From positions 3,906,001 to 3,970,000 of the forward strand of contig NZ_CP149940.1 of NCBI RefSeq assembly GCF_037948395.1: a stretch of DNA of 64,000 nucleotides. The letters run 5' to 3'. The position numbers and the translations under genes were made by a program. The notes beneath the pieces are model-generated. The model did no database searches, was not told where the DNA came from, and worked only from the letters and a program-made list of their open reading frames with translations. How positions within the stretch are numbered: position 1 is the stretch's first letter; each line of letters opens with the position of its first letter. This DNA is from Serratia nevei (GTDB lineage: Bacteria > Pseudomonadota > Gammaproteobacteria > Enterobacterales > Enterobacteriaceae). Shown in pieces: positions 32,097 to 40,845 of this stretch.

Positions 32097-33060
32097 CGCC
32101 AACGCCCTGCTCGCCTTCGCCCGCGAAACGCTGGAGATCGAGCTGACCGAAGCGCAACGCCTGCTGGCGCGCCTGGACGACAACTTCGTCTGCGCCTGCG
32201 AACTGCTGCTGAACTGCCGTGGCAAAGCGGTGATTTCCGGCATCGGCAAATCCGGCCACATCGGCAAGAAAATCGCCGCCTCGCTGGCCAGCACCGGCAC
32301 GCCGTCGTTCTTCGTGCATCCGGCGGAAGCGCTGCACGGCGATCTCGGCATGATCGGCGCCGACGACGTGGTGGTGTTTATCTCCTACTCCGGCCGCGCC
32401 AAAGAGCTGGATCTGATCCTGCCGCTGCTGGCGGAGAACGGCATTCCGGTGATCGCCATCACCGGCGGCAAAGAGTCGCCGCTGGCGCAGGCCGCGGCCT
32501 GCGTGCTGGATATCGGCGTCGAGCGCGAAGCCTGCCCGATGGGGCTGGCGCCGACCTCCAGCGCGGTCAACACGCTGATGATGGGCGATGCTCTGGCGAT
32601 GGCGCTGATGCGCCAGCGCGGTTTCAACGCGGAAGATTTCGCCCGCTCGCACCCTGGCGGCAGCCTGGGGGCTCGCCTGTTGAACCGCGTGCATCACCTG
32701 ATGCGCACCGGCGATCGCCTGCCGCGCGTGAGCGAAAGCGCCAACGTGATGGAAGCGATGCTGGAGCTGAGCCGCACCGGGCTCGGGTTAGTGGCGGTCT
32801 GCGACGCGCAGCAGCGGGTGGTGGGCGTGTTTACCGACGGCGACCTGCGCCGCTGGCTGGTGAAGGGCAACAGCCTGCAGGATCCGCTCAGCCCGGCGAT
32901 CACCCGCCCCGGCTATCGGCTGCCGGAGCAGTGGCGCGCCGGCGAGGCGCTGGAAGCGCTGCACGAACAGCACATCAGCGCGGCCCCGGTGGTCGATATG
33001 GACGGCGTGCTGGTGGGGGCGCTCAACCTGCACGATCTGCATCAGGCCGGCATCGGCTGA
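32089..33060 (+). CDS. gutQ: Arabinose-5-phosphate isomerase GutQ
   Basis: A 323-residue protein with an N-terminal sugar isomerase (SIS) domain ([40 protein letters not shown]) and two CBS domains. Like KdsD it interconverts ribulose 5-phosphate and arabinose 5-phosphate, the KDO precursor; E. coli GutQ can replace KdsD. TAGGAGACCCCG inside the srlR end is its ribosome site. It closes the glucitol operon as in E. coli. Confidence 0.94.
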   Translation: MSNANALLAFARETLEIELTEAQRLLARLDDNFVCACELLLNCRGKAVISGIGKSGHIGKKIAASLASTGTPSFFVHPAEALHGDLGMIGADDVVVFISYSGRAKELDLILPLLAENGIPVIAITGGKESPLAQAAACVLDIGVEREACPMGLAPTSSAVNTLMMGDALAMALMRQRGFNAEDFARSHPGGSLGARLLNRVHHLMRTGDRLPRVSESANVMEAMLELSRTGLGLVAVCDAQQRVVGVFTDGDLRRWLVKGNSLQDPLSPAITRPGYRLPEQWRAGEALEALHEQHISAAPVVDMDGVLVGALNLHDLHQAGIG

Positions 33061-33066
33061 TCAACG

Positions 33067-33095
33067 CCGGGGGCGCCATCACCGGCGCCCCCGGT
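33067..33095. terminator. GC-rich hairpin between convergent gutQ and ivy
   Basis: An 11-bp perfect stem CCGGGGGCGCC / GGCGCCCCCGG with a 6-base loop in the 39-bp gap between the convergent stops. No strong T run on either side, so termination efficiency is uncertain. Confidence 0.55.
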
Positions 33096-33099
33096 CTGA

Positions 33100-33558
33100 T
33101 TATTTCCAATCAGGATTGTTCTCGAACTGCTGCTTCAGCAGCGCCTTCATGTCGTCATTCGGCTTGCCGAGCCACTGGTACTTGGCATACTTCTTCGGAT
33201 GATCGACGGCTTCCGGCCGATCTTCCACTGCCACCCGCACGCCCCAGGCCTGGGATTTGTCCGCGCTGAACGCCACGATCAAAAAGTTGTTGCCGCAGTC
33301 GTGCGGCTTGCACAGGTTGCCGACCAGATACTCTTTGCCCTTCCAGCTCAGATTCTGCGCCGGCGTAGAGGTGCCGACGCCCTTGCGCGCCCAGCCCGGC
33401 ATCCGCGCCTGGCCTTTCACCATGTTTTGCCAGCTGGCCTGATACCCCGGCTGCTGAATCAAATCCGACGTGGTGACGATCTGCTGGGCAAAGCTGCCCG
33501 CGCTGAAGCTGAGCAGTGCGCCGAAGAGGGCGCAACGCAGCGCCTGGTGTCCCGTCAT
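33100..33558 (-). CDS. ivy: Inhibitor of vertebrate lysozyme Ivy
   Basis: A 152-residue periplasmic protein with a signal peptide ending near GSFAQQ. The loop CKPHDC, which plugs the active site of C-type lysozyme in Ivy, is present, as is the following NNFLIVAFSADKSQAWG. It protects against host lysozyme and against autolysins such as lytic transglycosylases. AGAAGGACT precedes the start. It is monocistronic, convergent with gutQ. Confidence 0.93.
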   Translation of the reverse strand: MTGHQALRCALFGALLSFSAGSFAQQIVTTSDLIQQPGYQASWQNMVKGQARMPGWARKGVGTSTPAQNLSWKGKEYLVGNLCKPHDCGNNFLIVAFSADKSQAWGVRVAVEDRPEAVDHPKKYAKYQWLGKPNDDMKALLKQQFENNPDWK

Positions 33559-33642
33559 AGTCCTTCTCCCTAGGTTAAATCAGGTTTCGCCCATAAAACC
33601 GGGCCTGAACTAGTCAGACCACGGTTGCGGCAAAAAGTTGAC

Positions 33643-34443
33643 TCACCACCAGGCGTGGAAATGATGCACCGGCCCGATGCCGTGCCCCACCTCCAGCGTG
33701 TCCGCCTGTTGCAGCGCTTGTTGCAGGTAGTCCTTGGCGGCGGCCACCGTCGCCGCCCAGTCGGCATGGCGCGGGCGCAGCGCCGCCAGCGCGGCCGAGA
33801 GCGTGCAACCGGTGCCGTGGGTGTGGCGGGTGGCGACGCGCGGCGCGGTAAAGCGCTGCTCGCCTTCTGCGGTAAACAGCCAGTCCGGGCTCTCACTTTC
33901 GCTCAGATGGCCGCCCTTCATCAGCACTGCCCGGCAGCCCATCGCCAACAGCGCCCGCCCCTGCTCGCGCATCTGCGCTTCATCTTCCGCCGGCGCGCAC
34001 GCCAGCAGCGCCGCCGCTTCCGGCAGGTTCGGCGTAATGATCGACACCAGCGGCAACAGCTCGCGCCGAATAGACGCCACCGCCTCCGGCGCCAGCAACG
34101 GATCGCCGCTTTTCGCCAGCATCACGGTGTCCAGCACCACGAACTCCGGCCGGTAATGGCGCAGCCGTTCGGCCACCGCCTGCACGATGTCGGCGTTGGC
34201 CAGCATGCCGATCTTGACGCTGTCGATGCGCACGTCGCTGAACACCGAGTCCAGCTGCGCGGCGACGAACGCCGGATCGATGTAATACACCGACTGCACG
34301 CCGCGGGTATTCTGCGCCACCAGCGCGGTGATCACCGAGGTGCCGTAGGCGCCAAGCGCCGAGAAAGCCTTCAAATCGGCCTGAATGCCGGCGCCGCCGC
34401 TGGGATCGGTGCCGGCGATGGTCAGGGCGTTAATACGTTTCAT
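33643..34443 (-). CDS. thiD: Bifunctional hydroxymethylpyrimidine kinase / phosphomethylpyrimidine kinase ThiD
   Basis: A 266-residue ribokinase-fold enzyme, same length as E. coli ThiD. It phosphorylates HMP to HMP-P and HMP-PP for thiamine synthesis. [38 protein letters not shown] and THGTGCTLSAAL (anion hole) mark it. The start at 34443 shares one base with the thiM stop (TGATG), so the two are translated together; a 79-codon upstream extension of the frame is just the thiM antiframe. Confidence 0.96.
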   Translation of the reverse strand: MKRINALTIAGTDPSGGAGIQADLKAFSALGAYGTSVITALVAQNTRGVQSVYYIDPAFVAAQLDSVFSDVRIDSVKIGMLANADIVQAVAERLRHYRPEFVVLDTVMLAKSGDPLLAPEAVASIRRELLPLVSIITPNLPEAAALLACAPAEDEAQMREQGRALLAMGCRAVLMKGGHLSESESPDWLFTAEGEQRFTAPRVATRHTHGTGCTLSAALAALRPRHADWAATVAAAKDYLQQALQQADTLEVGHGIGPVHHFHAWW

Positions 34444-35234
34444 CACAGATCCTCCCCGCGCAGCTGATACAGGGCATCGAGGAACGCCGGCGTAAAGCTG
34501 CCCGGCCCGCCGGCCTGTCTGGCCGCGAGACCGCCGCAGTGGGACATCACCCGGCAGGCGGTCGCCGCGTTGTCCAGGCGATCGCCCGGCAGGGCGCAAA
34601 ACGCCGCCACGACCGCCGACAGCGCGCAGCCGGTGCCCACCACCCGCGTCATCAGCGGGGAACCGCCTTCGATCGCCCAATCGCGTTGGCCGTCGGTGAC
34701 GTAATCCACCGCGCCGGTGACCGCCACCACCGCGCCGCTGCGCTGCGCCAGCTCACGCGCGGCGGGCAAGGCCGCCAGCGAATCGTCGCCGCTGTCAACC
34801 CCGCGGCCGCTGGCCAGCAACCCGCTGAGCGCCATGATTTCCGAGGCGTTGCCGCGTATCGCCGCCGGTTTCTCGTCCAGCAGCTGTTTAGCAAAGGCGG
34901 TGCGGTAGGAGAGCGCGCCGACCGCCACCGGATCCAGCGTCCAGGGCTTGCCGGCCCGATTGGCGGCGGCCACCGCCGCCCGCATCGATTCGGCGCGCAG
35001 CGCATTGAGGGTACCGACGTTGATCAGCAGGCCATCGGCCAGCGCGCTGAACTGCGCCGCCTCTTGCGGCTCCACCACCATCGCCGGGGAGGCGCCGAGC
35101 GCCAATAGCACGTTGGCGGTCAGCGATTGCACCACTTCGTTGGTCAGGCAGTGGATCAGCGGAGGCCGCTGTTGGAATTGGGTCAGACAGGCCGCGGCGC
35201 GCGCGCCGGGTAGTGCATCAGGTCGAGCGATCAT
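34443..35234 (-). CDS. thiM: Hydroxyethylthiazole kinase ThiM
   Basis: A 263-residue kinase of the salvage branch of thiamine synthesis (E. coli ThiM 262). [39 protein letters not shown] and [17 protein letters not shown] are the conserved substrate and ATP sites. The ribosome site GGGAGG lies only 3-4 bp before the ATG and forms part of a hairpin controlled by the TPP riboswitch upstream. Confidence 0.96.
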   Translation of the reverse strand: MIARPDALPGARAAACLTQFQQRPPLIHCLTNEVVQSLTANVLLALGASPAMVVEPQEAAQFSALADGLLINVGTLNALRAESMRAAVAAANRAGKPWTLDPVAVGALSYRTAFAKQLLDEKPAAIRGNASEIMALSGLLASGRGVDSGDDSLAALPAARELAQRSGAVVAVTGAVDYVTDGQRDWAIEGGSPLMTRVVGTGCALSAVVAAFCALPGDRLDNAATACRVMSHCGGLAARQAGGPGSFTPAFLDALYQLRGEDL

Positions 35235-35240
35235 ATTCCT

Positions 35241-35275
35241 CCCAACCGGCGTTCAAGAAGGCGGCGCCGGCTGGG
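35241..35275 (-). promoter_or_regulatory. Expression-platform hairpin masking the thiM ribosome site
   Basis: CCCAGCCGGC pairs with GCCGGTTGGG across a 15-base loop; the final GGG belongs to the Shine-Dalgarno sequence GGGAGG of thiM. With TPP bound this helix would hide the ribosome site. Stem seen in sequence; switching is inferred. Confidence 0.65.
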
Positions 35276-35279
35276 CGGC

Positions 35280-35363
35280 CGTGACTTCCCTACGCTGGCA
35301 TTATCCAGATCAGGTAATACGGGTATTTCTCAGCCTTCATGTAGAAGGGCACCCCGAGTCATG
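35280..35363 (-). promoter_or_regulatory. TPP riboswitch (THI element)
   Basis: Read on the minus strand, CTCGGGGTGCCC, GGCTGAGAAATACCCGT, ACCTGATCTGGATAATGCCA and GCGTAGGGAAGTCA follow each other. These are the conserved strands of the thiamine pyrophosphate aptamer, in the E. coli thiM arrangement. It lies about 45 bp upstream of thiM, with the masking hairpin between. Confidence 0.95.
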
Positions 35364-35457
35364 AAAATCAATAGGTTGTGATCAACGTTGCGTTAATCCC
35401 TGCAGGGGATCATGCCAGCGGCGGCGCGGACAAACAAGCGAATAAATTGGCTCGCGC

Positions 35458-36072
35458 CTAAGCGATGTTCCCCTCTTTTCCCGCCAGATACAGGCTCAGC
35501 ACGCCGGGCAGCTCCGCCAGCGTGAACGCCACGCTCTGCGGCGCCGTCTTGAAGATATGGTGCAACGTGCCGGCCACCAGGCTTTGCAACAGCCGGGTTT
35601 GCTGCAGGATCTCCGCTTCGGCGGTCTCGGGGCGACGCAGCTGCAGCACTCTGGCGATCAGCGCCAGGAAGCTGGACTTTTCGTCCGGGAGGTTCATCTC
35701 CCGCATTACCGGCAGGTAATCGGTGTGCTCGCGCAAATATTGCGCATAGGGTGAAAACAGCCGCTGGATCACCTCTTCAGCGGAGAGGCGCCGCCACTCG
35801 TCGTCACTGGCCAACGCCATGTCGCAGATCAGCGCCTCGACCGACTCGGTATGCCGATCCGCCAGCGCCTTGATCACTGCGTGACGATCGGGAAAGAAGT
35901 GATACATCGAGCCGATGGAGGTTTTGGCGTGCTTGGCGAGCCGCTGCATGCTGAGCGCCGCCAGCCCGTCCTGCGCCACGATTGCCGCCGCCGAATCCAG
36001 AATGGTTTGTACGCGTTGCCGCCCTCTTTCCTGCTGCGGCTCTCGCCCGGTGATGTGTTCGTCGATTTGCAT
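35458..36072 (-). CDS. TetR/AcrR-family regulator
   Basis: A 204-residue repressor. The helix-turn-helix QTILDSAAAIVAQDGLAALSMQRLAKHAKTSIGSMYHFFPDRHAVIKALADRH is typical; the C-terminal ligand domain is not recognisable. It is divergent from ytcA-mdtN-mdtO and probably represses that efflux operon and itself through the repeated AAACTAGA/TCTAGTTT sites between them. The ligand is unknown. Confidence 0.9.
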   Translation of the reverse strand: MQIDEHITGREPQQERGRQRVQTILDSAAAIVAQDGLAALSMQRLAKHAKTSIGSMYHFFPDRHAVIKALADRHTESVEALICDMALASDDEWRRLSAEEVIQRLFSPYAQYLREHTDYLPVMREMNLPDEKSSFLALIARVLQLRRPETAEAEILQQTRLLQSLVAGTLHHIFKTAPQSVAFTLAELPGVLSLYLAGKEGNIA

Positions 36073-36140
36073 ATTCGTTTCTGCCCGCTGTCATCAACGC
36101 ATTATACCCATTTGCCGCCGCGAAGGCAGGGCGACACAAA

Positions 36141-36188
36141 AAACTAGATTAACCCCTCTAGTTTAGAGTAGAGTATTTATTCTAGTTT
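36141..36188. promoter_or_regulatory. Candidate TetR operators between the regulator and ytcA
   Basis: AAACTAGA (36141-36148) and TCTAGTTT (36157-36164) form a perfect 8-bp inverted repeat with an 8-bp spacer. A third copy TCTAGTTT lies at 36181-36188, 24 bp on. Position in the divergent promoter region suggests operators. Confidence 0.55.
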
Positions 36189-36289
36189 ACCCTGACGCAA
36201 GCGTGGGGAAGACAAACAGTGACCTCACTCACTGAAAAAGAGTCATTTCATTCGGCCCGTCGCCCAAGCCAATCGCCAGAGAACGCCCT

Positions 36290-36553
36290 ATGCCCGACAA
36301 AAAACTGCTTATCACCTGCCTGACCGCGCTGTTGCTCACCGGGTGCTCGCCGGCACCGTCGATAGTGGTGTTCGGCGCTTCGTTTCCCGACTGGCTGTTT
36401 TGCCTGTGCGGCGGCGTGGCGGGCATGGTGGCGATCCACCTGCTGCTGCGCACCCCGGAAAAACGCGCCTGGCTGGCGCCGCAGCTGCTGACGTATCCGG
36501 CGCTGACCGCGCTGATCGCCATGCTGATCTGGTTACTGGTTTTCCCCCACTGA
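36290..36553 (+). CDS. ytcA: YtcA family lipoprotein
   Basis: An 87-residue protein with a lipoprotein signal (LTALLLTGCSPAPS, lipobox LTGC), then two membrane segments (FPDWLFCLCGGVAGMVAIHLLL and LTYPALTALIAMLIWLLVFP). E. coli YtcA has the same layout and precedes mdtN. The function is unknown; it may assist the MdtNO(P) pump. It starts the operon ytcA-mdtN-mdtO, 10 bp before mdtN. Confidence 0.85.
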   Translation: MPDKKLLITCLTALLLTGCSPAPSIVVFGASFPDWLFCLCGGVAGMVAIHLLLRTPEKRAWLAPQLLTYPALTALIAMLIWLLVFPH

Positions 36554-36563
36554 GACTGACGCC

Positions 36564-37601
36564 ATGACCCAACCACAAATCTCCAACAAGCGCAGACTGC
36601 TGGTGCTTACCATCCTGGCGTTGACGCTCATCGTGGCCGCCGTCGTCGTCTGGCGGGTGGAAAACGCCCCCACTACCGACGATGCCTACGCCTATGCCGA
36701 CACCATCGACGTAGTGCCGGAGGTGAACGGCCGCATCGTCGAGATGCCGATCCGCGACAACCAGGAAGTGCAGCAAGGCGATCTGCTGTTCCGCATCGAT
36801 CCGCGCCCTTACCAGGATGCGCTGGCGGCCAGCGAGGCGCGCCTGATCACGCTAAATGAGCAGATCAAGCTGACGCAGCGCTCGGTCAACGCGCAGCAGT
36901 ACAACGCCGAATCGATGAACGCCATCGTCAAACGCTCGCAGGCGCTGGTGGCGCAGGCGACCGACACCCTTAACCGCCGGCAGAAGCTGCTCGGCAAGAA
37001 CTACGTTTCGGCGGAAGAAGTGGAAACCGCCCGCACCTCCCAGCGCTCGGCGCAGGCGGAGCTGCAGGCCGCATTGCTGCAGGCGAAACAGGCGGAAGCC
37101 GCCGTCAGCGGCGTCGAAGTCCTGGTCGCGCAGCGCGCCGAAGTGCAGGCCGACATCGCCATCGCCAAGCTGAATCTGGAATTTACCGAGGTGCGAGCGC
37201 CGTTCGACGGCCACATCGCCTCGCTGAAAACCACCGTCGGCCAATATGCCTCCAGTGCCAAACCGGTGTTCACGCTGATCGACACCCGCCGCTGGTACGT
37301 AATCGCCAACTTCCGCGAAACCGATCTGAAAGGCGTGCATCCCGGCGTGCCGGCCACGCTGTATTTAATGAGCGACGCCGGCCAGACATTCAGCGGCAAG
37401 GTAGAGTCGGTCAGCTACGGCGTACAGCCCGACGACGGCGGCACCGTGCTGGGCGGGCTGCCCAACGTGTCGCGCAACATCAACTGGGTGCACGTTTCGC
37501 AGCGCTTCCCGGTCAAGATCGCGGTAGAGGCCCCCAACCCGGCGCTGTTCCGCGTGGGCGCTTCGGCAGTGGCGAAGCTGAACCTGCGCCATGAAGAATA
37601 A
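36564..37601 (+). CDS. mdtN: HlyD/EmrA-type efflux periplasmic adaptor MdtN
   Basis: A 345-residue membrane fusion protein. One N-terminal helix (LLVLTILALTLIVAAVVVW), the barrel-sandwich segment TDDAYAYADTIDVVPEVNGRIVEM, a long coiled-coil hairpin (residues about 85-205) and VRAPFDGHIASLKTTVGQYAS match E. coli MdtN. It joins the FUSC-type inner-membrane protein MdtO to an outer-membrane channel. No mdtP-like channel gene follows, so TolC or another factor must serve. It overlaps mdtO by 11 bp. Confidence 0.92.
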   Translation: MTQPQISNKRRLLVLTILALTLIVAAVVVWRVENAPTTDDAYAYADTIDVVPEVNGRIVEMPIRDNQEVQQGDLLFRIDPRPYQDALAASEARLITLNEQIKLTQRSVNAQQYNAESMNAIVKRSQALVAQATDTLNRRQKLLGKNYVSAEEVETARTSQRSAQAELQAALLQAKQAEAAVSGVEVLVAQRAEVQADIAIAKLNLEFTEVRAPFDGHIASLKTTVGQYASSAKPVFTLIDTRRWYVIANFRETDLKGVHPGVPATLYLMSDAGQTFSGKVESVSYGVQPDDGGTVLGGLPNVSRNINWVHVSQRFPVKIAVEAPNPALFRVGASAVAKLNLRHEE

Positions 37602-39567
37602 AACGATGTCTCGCGGCTGGTTGTCTCAGTTGATCGACGAGCTGCGCCCCTCGGACAGCCGCATCAACCTGGTGATCCGCGCCCTGCTCTCCAGCGCGAT
37701 CGCCATCGTGATCTCGCAGACGCTGCAGGTGCCGTGGCTGGCGCTATCGCTGATCGCTGTCTTCTTTATCACGCAGTCCAATATCGTGATCACCCGCGCG
37801 ATCGGTATCCTGTTTTTCGTCAGCTCCACGCTGGCAATCGGCGCCGCTATCCTGGTGCTGAAGTTCACCTACGACTACCCGATGCTGCGCATTCTGCTCT
37901 CCAGCGCGCTGTTTTTCCTCAGCGTGTTCCTGATGCGGGTGACCAAGGTCGGAGTGCTGTTCTTTCTGATGGCGCTGGTGGTGATCTACACGCAAAGCTT
38001 TGTCGATCTCACTCCGCAGGCGGAAGTGGTGATACGGCTGGTGCTGTGGGTATGGGTGGCGATCAACTACGCCATTCTGCTCACCCTGATCGTCAATACC
38101 CTACTGCTGCCGGCCGAACCGCTGAAGCAGCTAAAGGGCCGGATGATCGCAGTGTTGGACGAAACCCGCGCTATGTTGGCCCACGGCGGCGAGACGCGCG
38201 ATCTGAGCGCCATCTCGCAGCACGCCACCGAGCTGCATAAGCTACTGCGCTTCTCGGTGATGCGCAGCGATCGCTGCCGCGCCAACGAGCCCGGTTATCT
38301 GGCGCTGATCACCCTGGTATTGCAGCTCAATATCCTGGCCTACCAGCTGCCGCCGGCTTTCGGCACGGCCGCACGTAAATTGGCGCAAGAGATAGATGCC
38401 GCCTGCCGAGCACTGCAAACCGCGATAAGCCACGACAGCGCGCTGCGATTTTCCGTCGCGATCGCCGGCAGTGACGATCCGCAGGTGCCGGCGCCGCTCA
38501 ATGAAATGGCCGGCCTCCTGCAGGTCTACGCCAACCGCAGCGACTACGCCGACGCCCTGCAGGCCGCGCCGCCGCCGAAAGTGCCCTTCTTTACCCCCGA
38601 CGCCCTGACCAACCCAGTTTACATCCAGTTTTCGTTGAAGACGCTGCTGACCGTGCTGGTGGCCTACGTGTTTTATACCGCCGTCGATTGGTCCGGCATT
38701 CATACCATCATGCTGAGCTGCCTGATCGTGGCGCAGCCCAGCCTCGGTGCCACGCAGCGGCGGGCGCGGCTGCGTCTCGGCGGCGCGGCGATCGGCAGCC
38801 TGCTGGCGCTGATCTCGGTGGTGTGGATCATGCCTCACCTCGACAGCCTCGTCGGGCTGCTGCTGACGCTGCCGGTGATCGCCCTCTCCGCCTGGATCGC
38901 CGCCGGTTCCGAGAAGATAAGCTATGCCGGGGTACAGATCCTGTTCACCTTTTCCCTGGCACTGCTGGAAAGCTTCGGCCCGGTCACCGAGTTGACCGAG
39001 ATCCGCGATCGCCTGATCGGCATCGTGCTGGGGGTGGGGTTCGCCACCTTCATTCACGCCACGCTGTGGCCGGAATACGAAGGGGAGTCGCTGCGGCAGC
39101 AGGTCGCTAACCTGCTGCGGGAATTGTCGCGCTTCCTCGGCGGCGAGAACACAAACGCCATCGGCATCTGGCAAAAGATCGAGGGCTGCGAAGCGGTGGT
39201 GGCCCGGGTGACGCTGGAGCCTACCTGGCAGTTGGCGGATGATAACCATGAAAGCTTCACCCGGCATATCCAACTGATCTTCAACCAGACGCGCAGCCTG
39301 TTGCTGACCAGCGAAAAGCTCAACACCTATCTGGCAGGCAGCGGCGCCGCGCTGTCCGTGCAGGAACACGAGGCGCTGCTAGAGGTCCAACGCCAGGGCG
39401 GGCACGTTCTCGCCGAGTATGCGGCGCAGCTTGCCAGCGCACCGCAAGCGCTGCGGGCGCCCGACTTTCATCCACCGCTGGCCGCCCTGCATGCCGACAC
39501 CGTGCGCCGCCTGGCTCAGGAGTTAAGCGACGGGCTCAATCGCCTGCCCGCCTGGGGTGACGCCTAG
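37591..39567 (+). CDS. mdtO: FUSC-family efflux transporter permease MdtO
   Basis: A 658-residue inner-membrane protein (E. coli MdtO 683). Two blocks of membrane helices (residues about 25-175 and 350-490), each followed by a cytoplasmic region, fit the fusaric-acid-resistance/AaeB family. HTIMLSCLIVAQPSLGATQRRARLRLGGAAIG is the conserved family stretch. Aromatic compounds or antibiotics such as puromycin and acriflavine are substrates in E. coli. Start at 37591; an alternative ATG lies at 37606. Confidence 0.9.
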   Translation: MKNKTMSRGWLSQLIDELRPSDSRINLVIRALLSSAIAIVISQTLQVPWLALSLIAVFFITQSNIVITRAIGILFFVSSTLAIGAAILVLKFTYDYPMLRILLSSALFFLSVFLMRVTKVGVLFFLMALVVIYTQSFVDLTPQAEVVIRLVLWVWVAINYAILLTLIVNTLLLPAEPLKQLKGRMIAVLDETRAMLAHGGETRDLSAISQHATELHKLLRFSVMRSDRCRANEPGYLALITLVLQLNILAYQLPPAFGTAARKLAQEIDAACRALQTAISHDSALRFSVAIAGSDDPQVPAPLNEMAGLLQVYANRSDYADALQAAPPPKVPFFTPDALTNPVYIQFSLKTLLTVLVAYVFYTAVDWSGIHTIMLSCLIVAQPSLGATQRRARLRLGGAAIGSLLALISVVWIMPHLDSLVGLLLTLPVIALSAWIAAGSEKISYAGVQILFTFSLALLESFGPVTELTEIRDRLIGIVLGVGFATFIHATLWPEYEGESLRQQVANLLRELSRFLGGENTNAIGIWQKIEGCEAVVARVTLEPTWQLADDNHESFTRHIQLIFNQTRSLLLTSEKLNTYLAGSGAALSVQEHEALLEVQRQGGHVLAEYAAQLASAPQALRAPDFHPPLAALHADTVRRLAQELSDGLNRLPAWGDA

Positions 39568-39637
39568 CATTTTCCGTTTGTGGCCGTGCACGCCCGGCGC
39601 AATGCGCTATAGTGAGCACAAACCACCGGGAGATGCC

Positions 39638-40063
39638 ATGCAGATAAGACCCTACCAAGAGACCGATCGCCCCTTCCTGCGCACGCTGTACCTGGCGTCG
39701 CGCAAGGCGGCGTTCGGCTGGCGCGATACCTCAAACTATCAGTTGGAAGATTTCGACGGCGCGACGCTGGGCGAAGCGATTTGGGTGGCGGAAGACGGCG
39801 GCGTGCTGCTGGGATTCGTCTCCGTCTACCGCGAAGACAACTTCATTCATAACCTGTATGTCGATCCCCATCAGCCGCCGCGCGGCGTCGGCAGTGCGCT
39901 GCTGCAGGCGGCGGAAGCTACCTTCACCGCCACCGGCTCGCTGAAATGCCTGGTGAAGAATGAAAAGGCGCTGGCGTTCTACCGCAAACACGGCTGGCGC
40001 ATCATCTCTACCGGCAACGACGGCGAAGAAGATTATTACCTGATGCATTCGCCGGCCCGCTAA
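39638..40063 (+). CDS. GNAT-family N-acetyltransferase
   Basis: A 141-residue acetyltransferase. MQIRPYQETDRPFLRTLYLASRKAAF opens the fold; FIHNLYVDPHQPPRGVGSALLQAAE is the acetyl-CoA binding beta4-alpha3 region, and VKNEKALAFYRKHGW the C-terminal motif. It resembles YjaB/YjhQ-like enzymes of unknown substrate. The start at 39638 follows GGGAGATGCC. Confidence 0.86.
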   Translation: MQIRPYQETDRPFLRTLYLASRKAAFGWRDTSNYQLEDFDGATLGEAIWVAEDGGVLLGFVSVYREDNFIHNLYVDPHQPPRGVGSALLQAAEATFTATGSLKCLVKNEKALAFYRKHGWRIISTGNDGEEDYYLMHSPAR

Positions 40064-40094
40064 CGCCGCCTTTCCCGTCACAGAACTCATTAAT

Positions 40095-40113
40095 GATAAT
40101 GGATTTCATTATC
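40095..40113. promoter_or_regulatory. Candidate Fur box
   Basis: GATAATGGATTTCATTATC matches the 19-bp Fur consensus GATAATGATAATCATTATC at 15 of 19 positions and lies in a longer perfect inverted repeat AATGATAATG-N5-CATTATCATT (40092-40116). It lies 52 bp before the methyltransferase start, so iron repression of that gene is likely. Pattern seen; binding inferred. Confidence 0.6.
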
Positions 40114-40119
40114 ATTTAA

Positions 40120-40168
40120 GCATAACCTTCCTTGTCTCTCTCAATGAACTTGGCAAGGAAGGTTATGC
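40120..40168 (+). repeat. 15-bp inverted repeat enclosing the methyltransferase ribosome site and start codon
   Basis: GCATAACCTTCCTTG (40120-40134) and CAAGGAAGGTTATGC (40154-40168) are perfect complements separated by 19 bp. The right arm contains the Shine-Dalgarno AAGGAAGG and the ATG at 40165. In mRNA this would be a strong hairpin blocking initiation. It is too tidy to be chance. Confidence 0.8.
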
Positions 40169-40845
40169 AACACCAAACGGATACACGCTTCCCCGATGCC
40201 GCAGCGGCGGACTACGATCGCCGTATTCTGACCCTGGTGCCCGGCTATCAGTTTGCCCAGGCGCTGCTGACGGCGACGCTCGCACAGACGCTGCCGAATG
40301 ACGCCACGCTGTTGCTGGCCGGCTGCGGTACCGGCAGTGAACTGGAGGCGCTGGCCGCCGCCAACGCCAGCTGGCGTTTCAGCGCCGTGGAACCCTCCGC
40401 CGGCATGCTGGCGGCCGCGCGCGCCAAGGCCGAAGCCGCGGGTTATGCTCCGCGGGTGAGCTTCCAGCCCACCTTGCTGCAACAAGCGCCGCAAACCCGC
40501 CACGACGCGGCGGTGTGCTCATTGGTGCTGCACTTTATCGCCGACGATGGCGCCAAACTGGATTTCCTGCAGCAGTTGGCGCAGCGCCTCTCCCCCACCG
40601 CACCGCTGCTGCTGTTCGACTATCAACCGGAGGGTCTGCCCGTCAGCCACTACCAACATTGGCTGCAAAGCGCCGGGCACTCGGCGGCGCAGGCGCAGGA
40701 GGTGATCGAACGCACCCGCCGCAACTGGCACCCGATGGCGGCGGCGCGCAGCCGTCTCCTCTTGGCGGAAAGCGGCTTCACCGCGCCTCAGCAGTTGTGC
40801 GGTGCGCTGGGCTTCCAGCTTTCACTGCTCCACCGCCGTCGATGA
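40165..40845 (+). CDS. Class I SAM-dependent methyltransferase
   Basis: A 226-residue methyltransferase: SAM-binding motif I is LLLAGCGTGSELEAL, the following acidic turn is FSAVEPSAGMLAAARAKAE, and VCSLVLHFIADDGAKLDFLQQLAQRLSPTAPLLLFDY gives motifs II-III. The substrate is unknown. The start at 40165 is preceded by AAGGAAGGTT; an in-frame ATG at 40144 has no ribosome site. A Fur box and a start-codon hairpin precede it. Its 3' end overlaps the convergent MFS gene by 24 bp. Confidence 0.86.
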   Translation: MQHQTDTRFPDAAAADYDRRILTLVPGYQFAQALLTATLAQTLPNDATLLLAGCGTGSELEALAAANASWRFSAVEPSAGMLAAARAKAEAAGYAPRVSFQPTLLQQAPQTRHDAAVCSLVLHFIADDGAKLDFLQQLAQRLSPTAPLLLFDYQPEGLPVSHYQHWLQSAGHSAAQAQEVIERTRRNWHPMAAARSRLLLAESGFTAPQQLCGALGFQLSLLHRRR

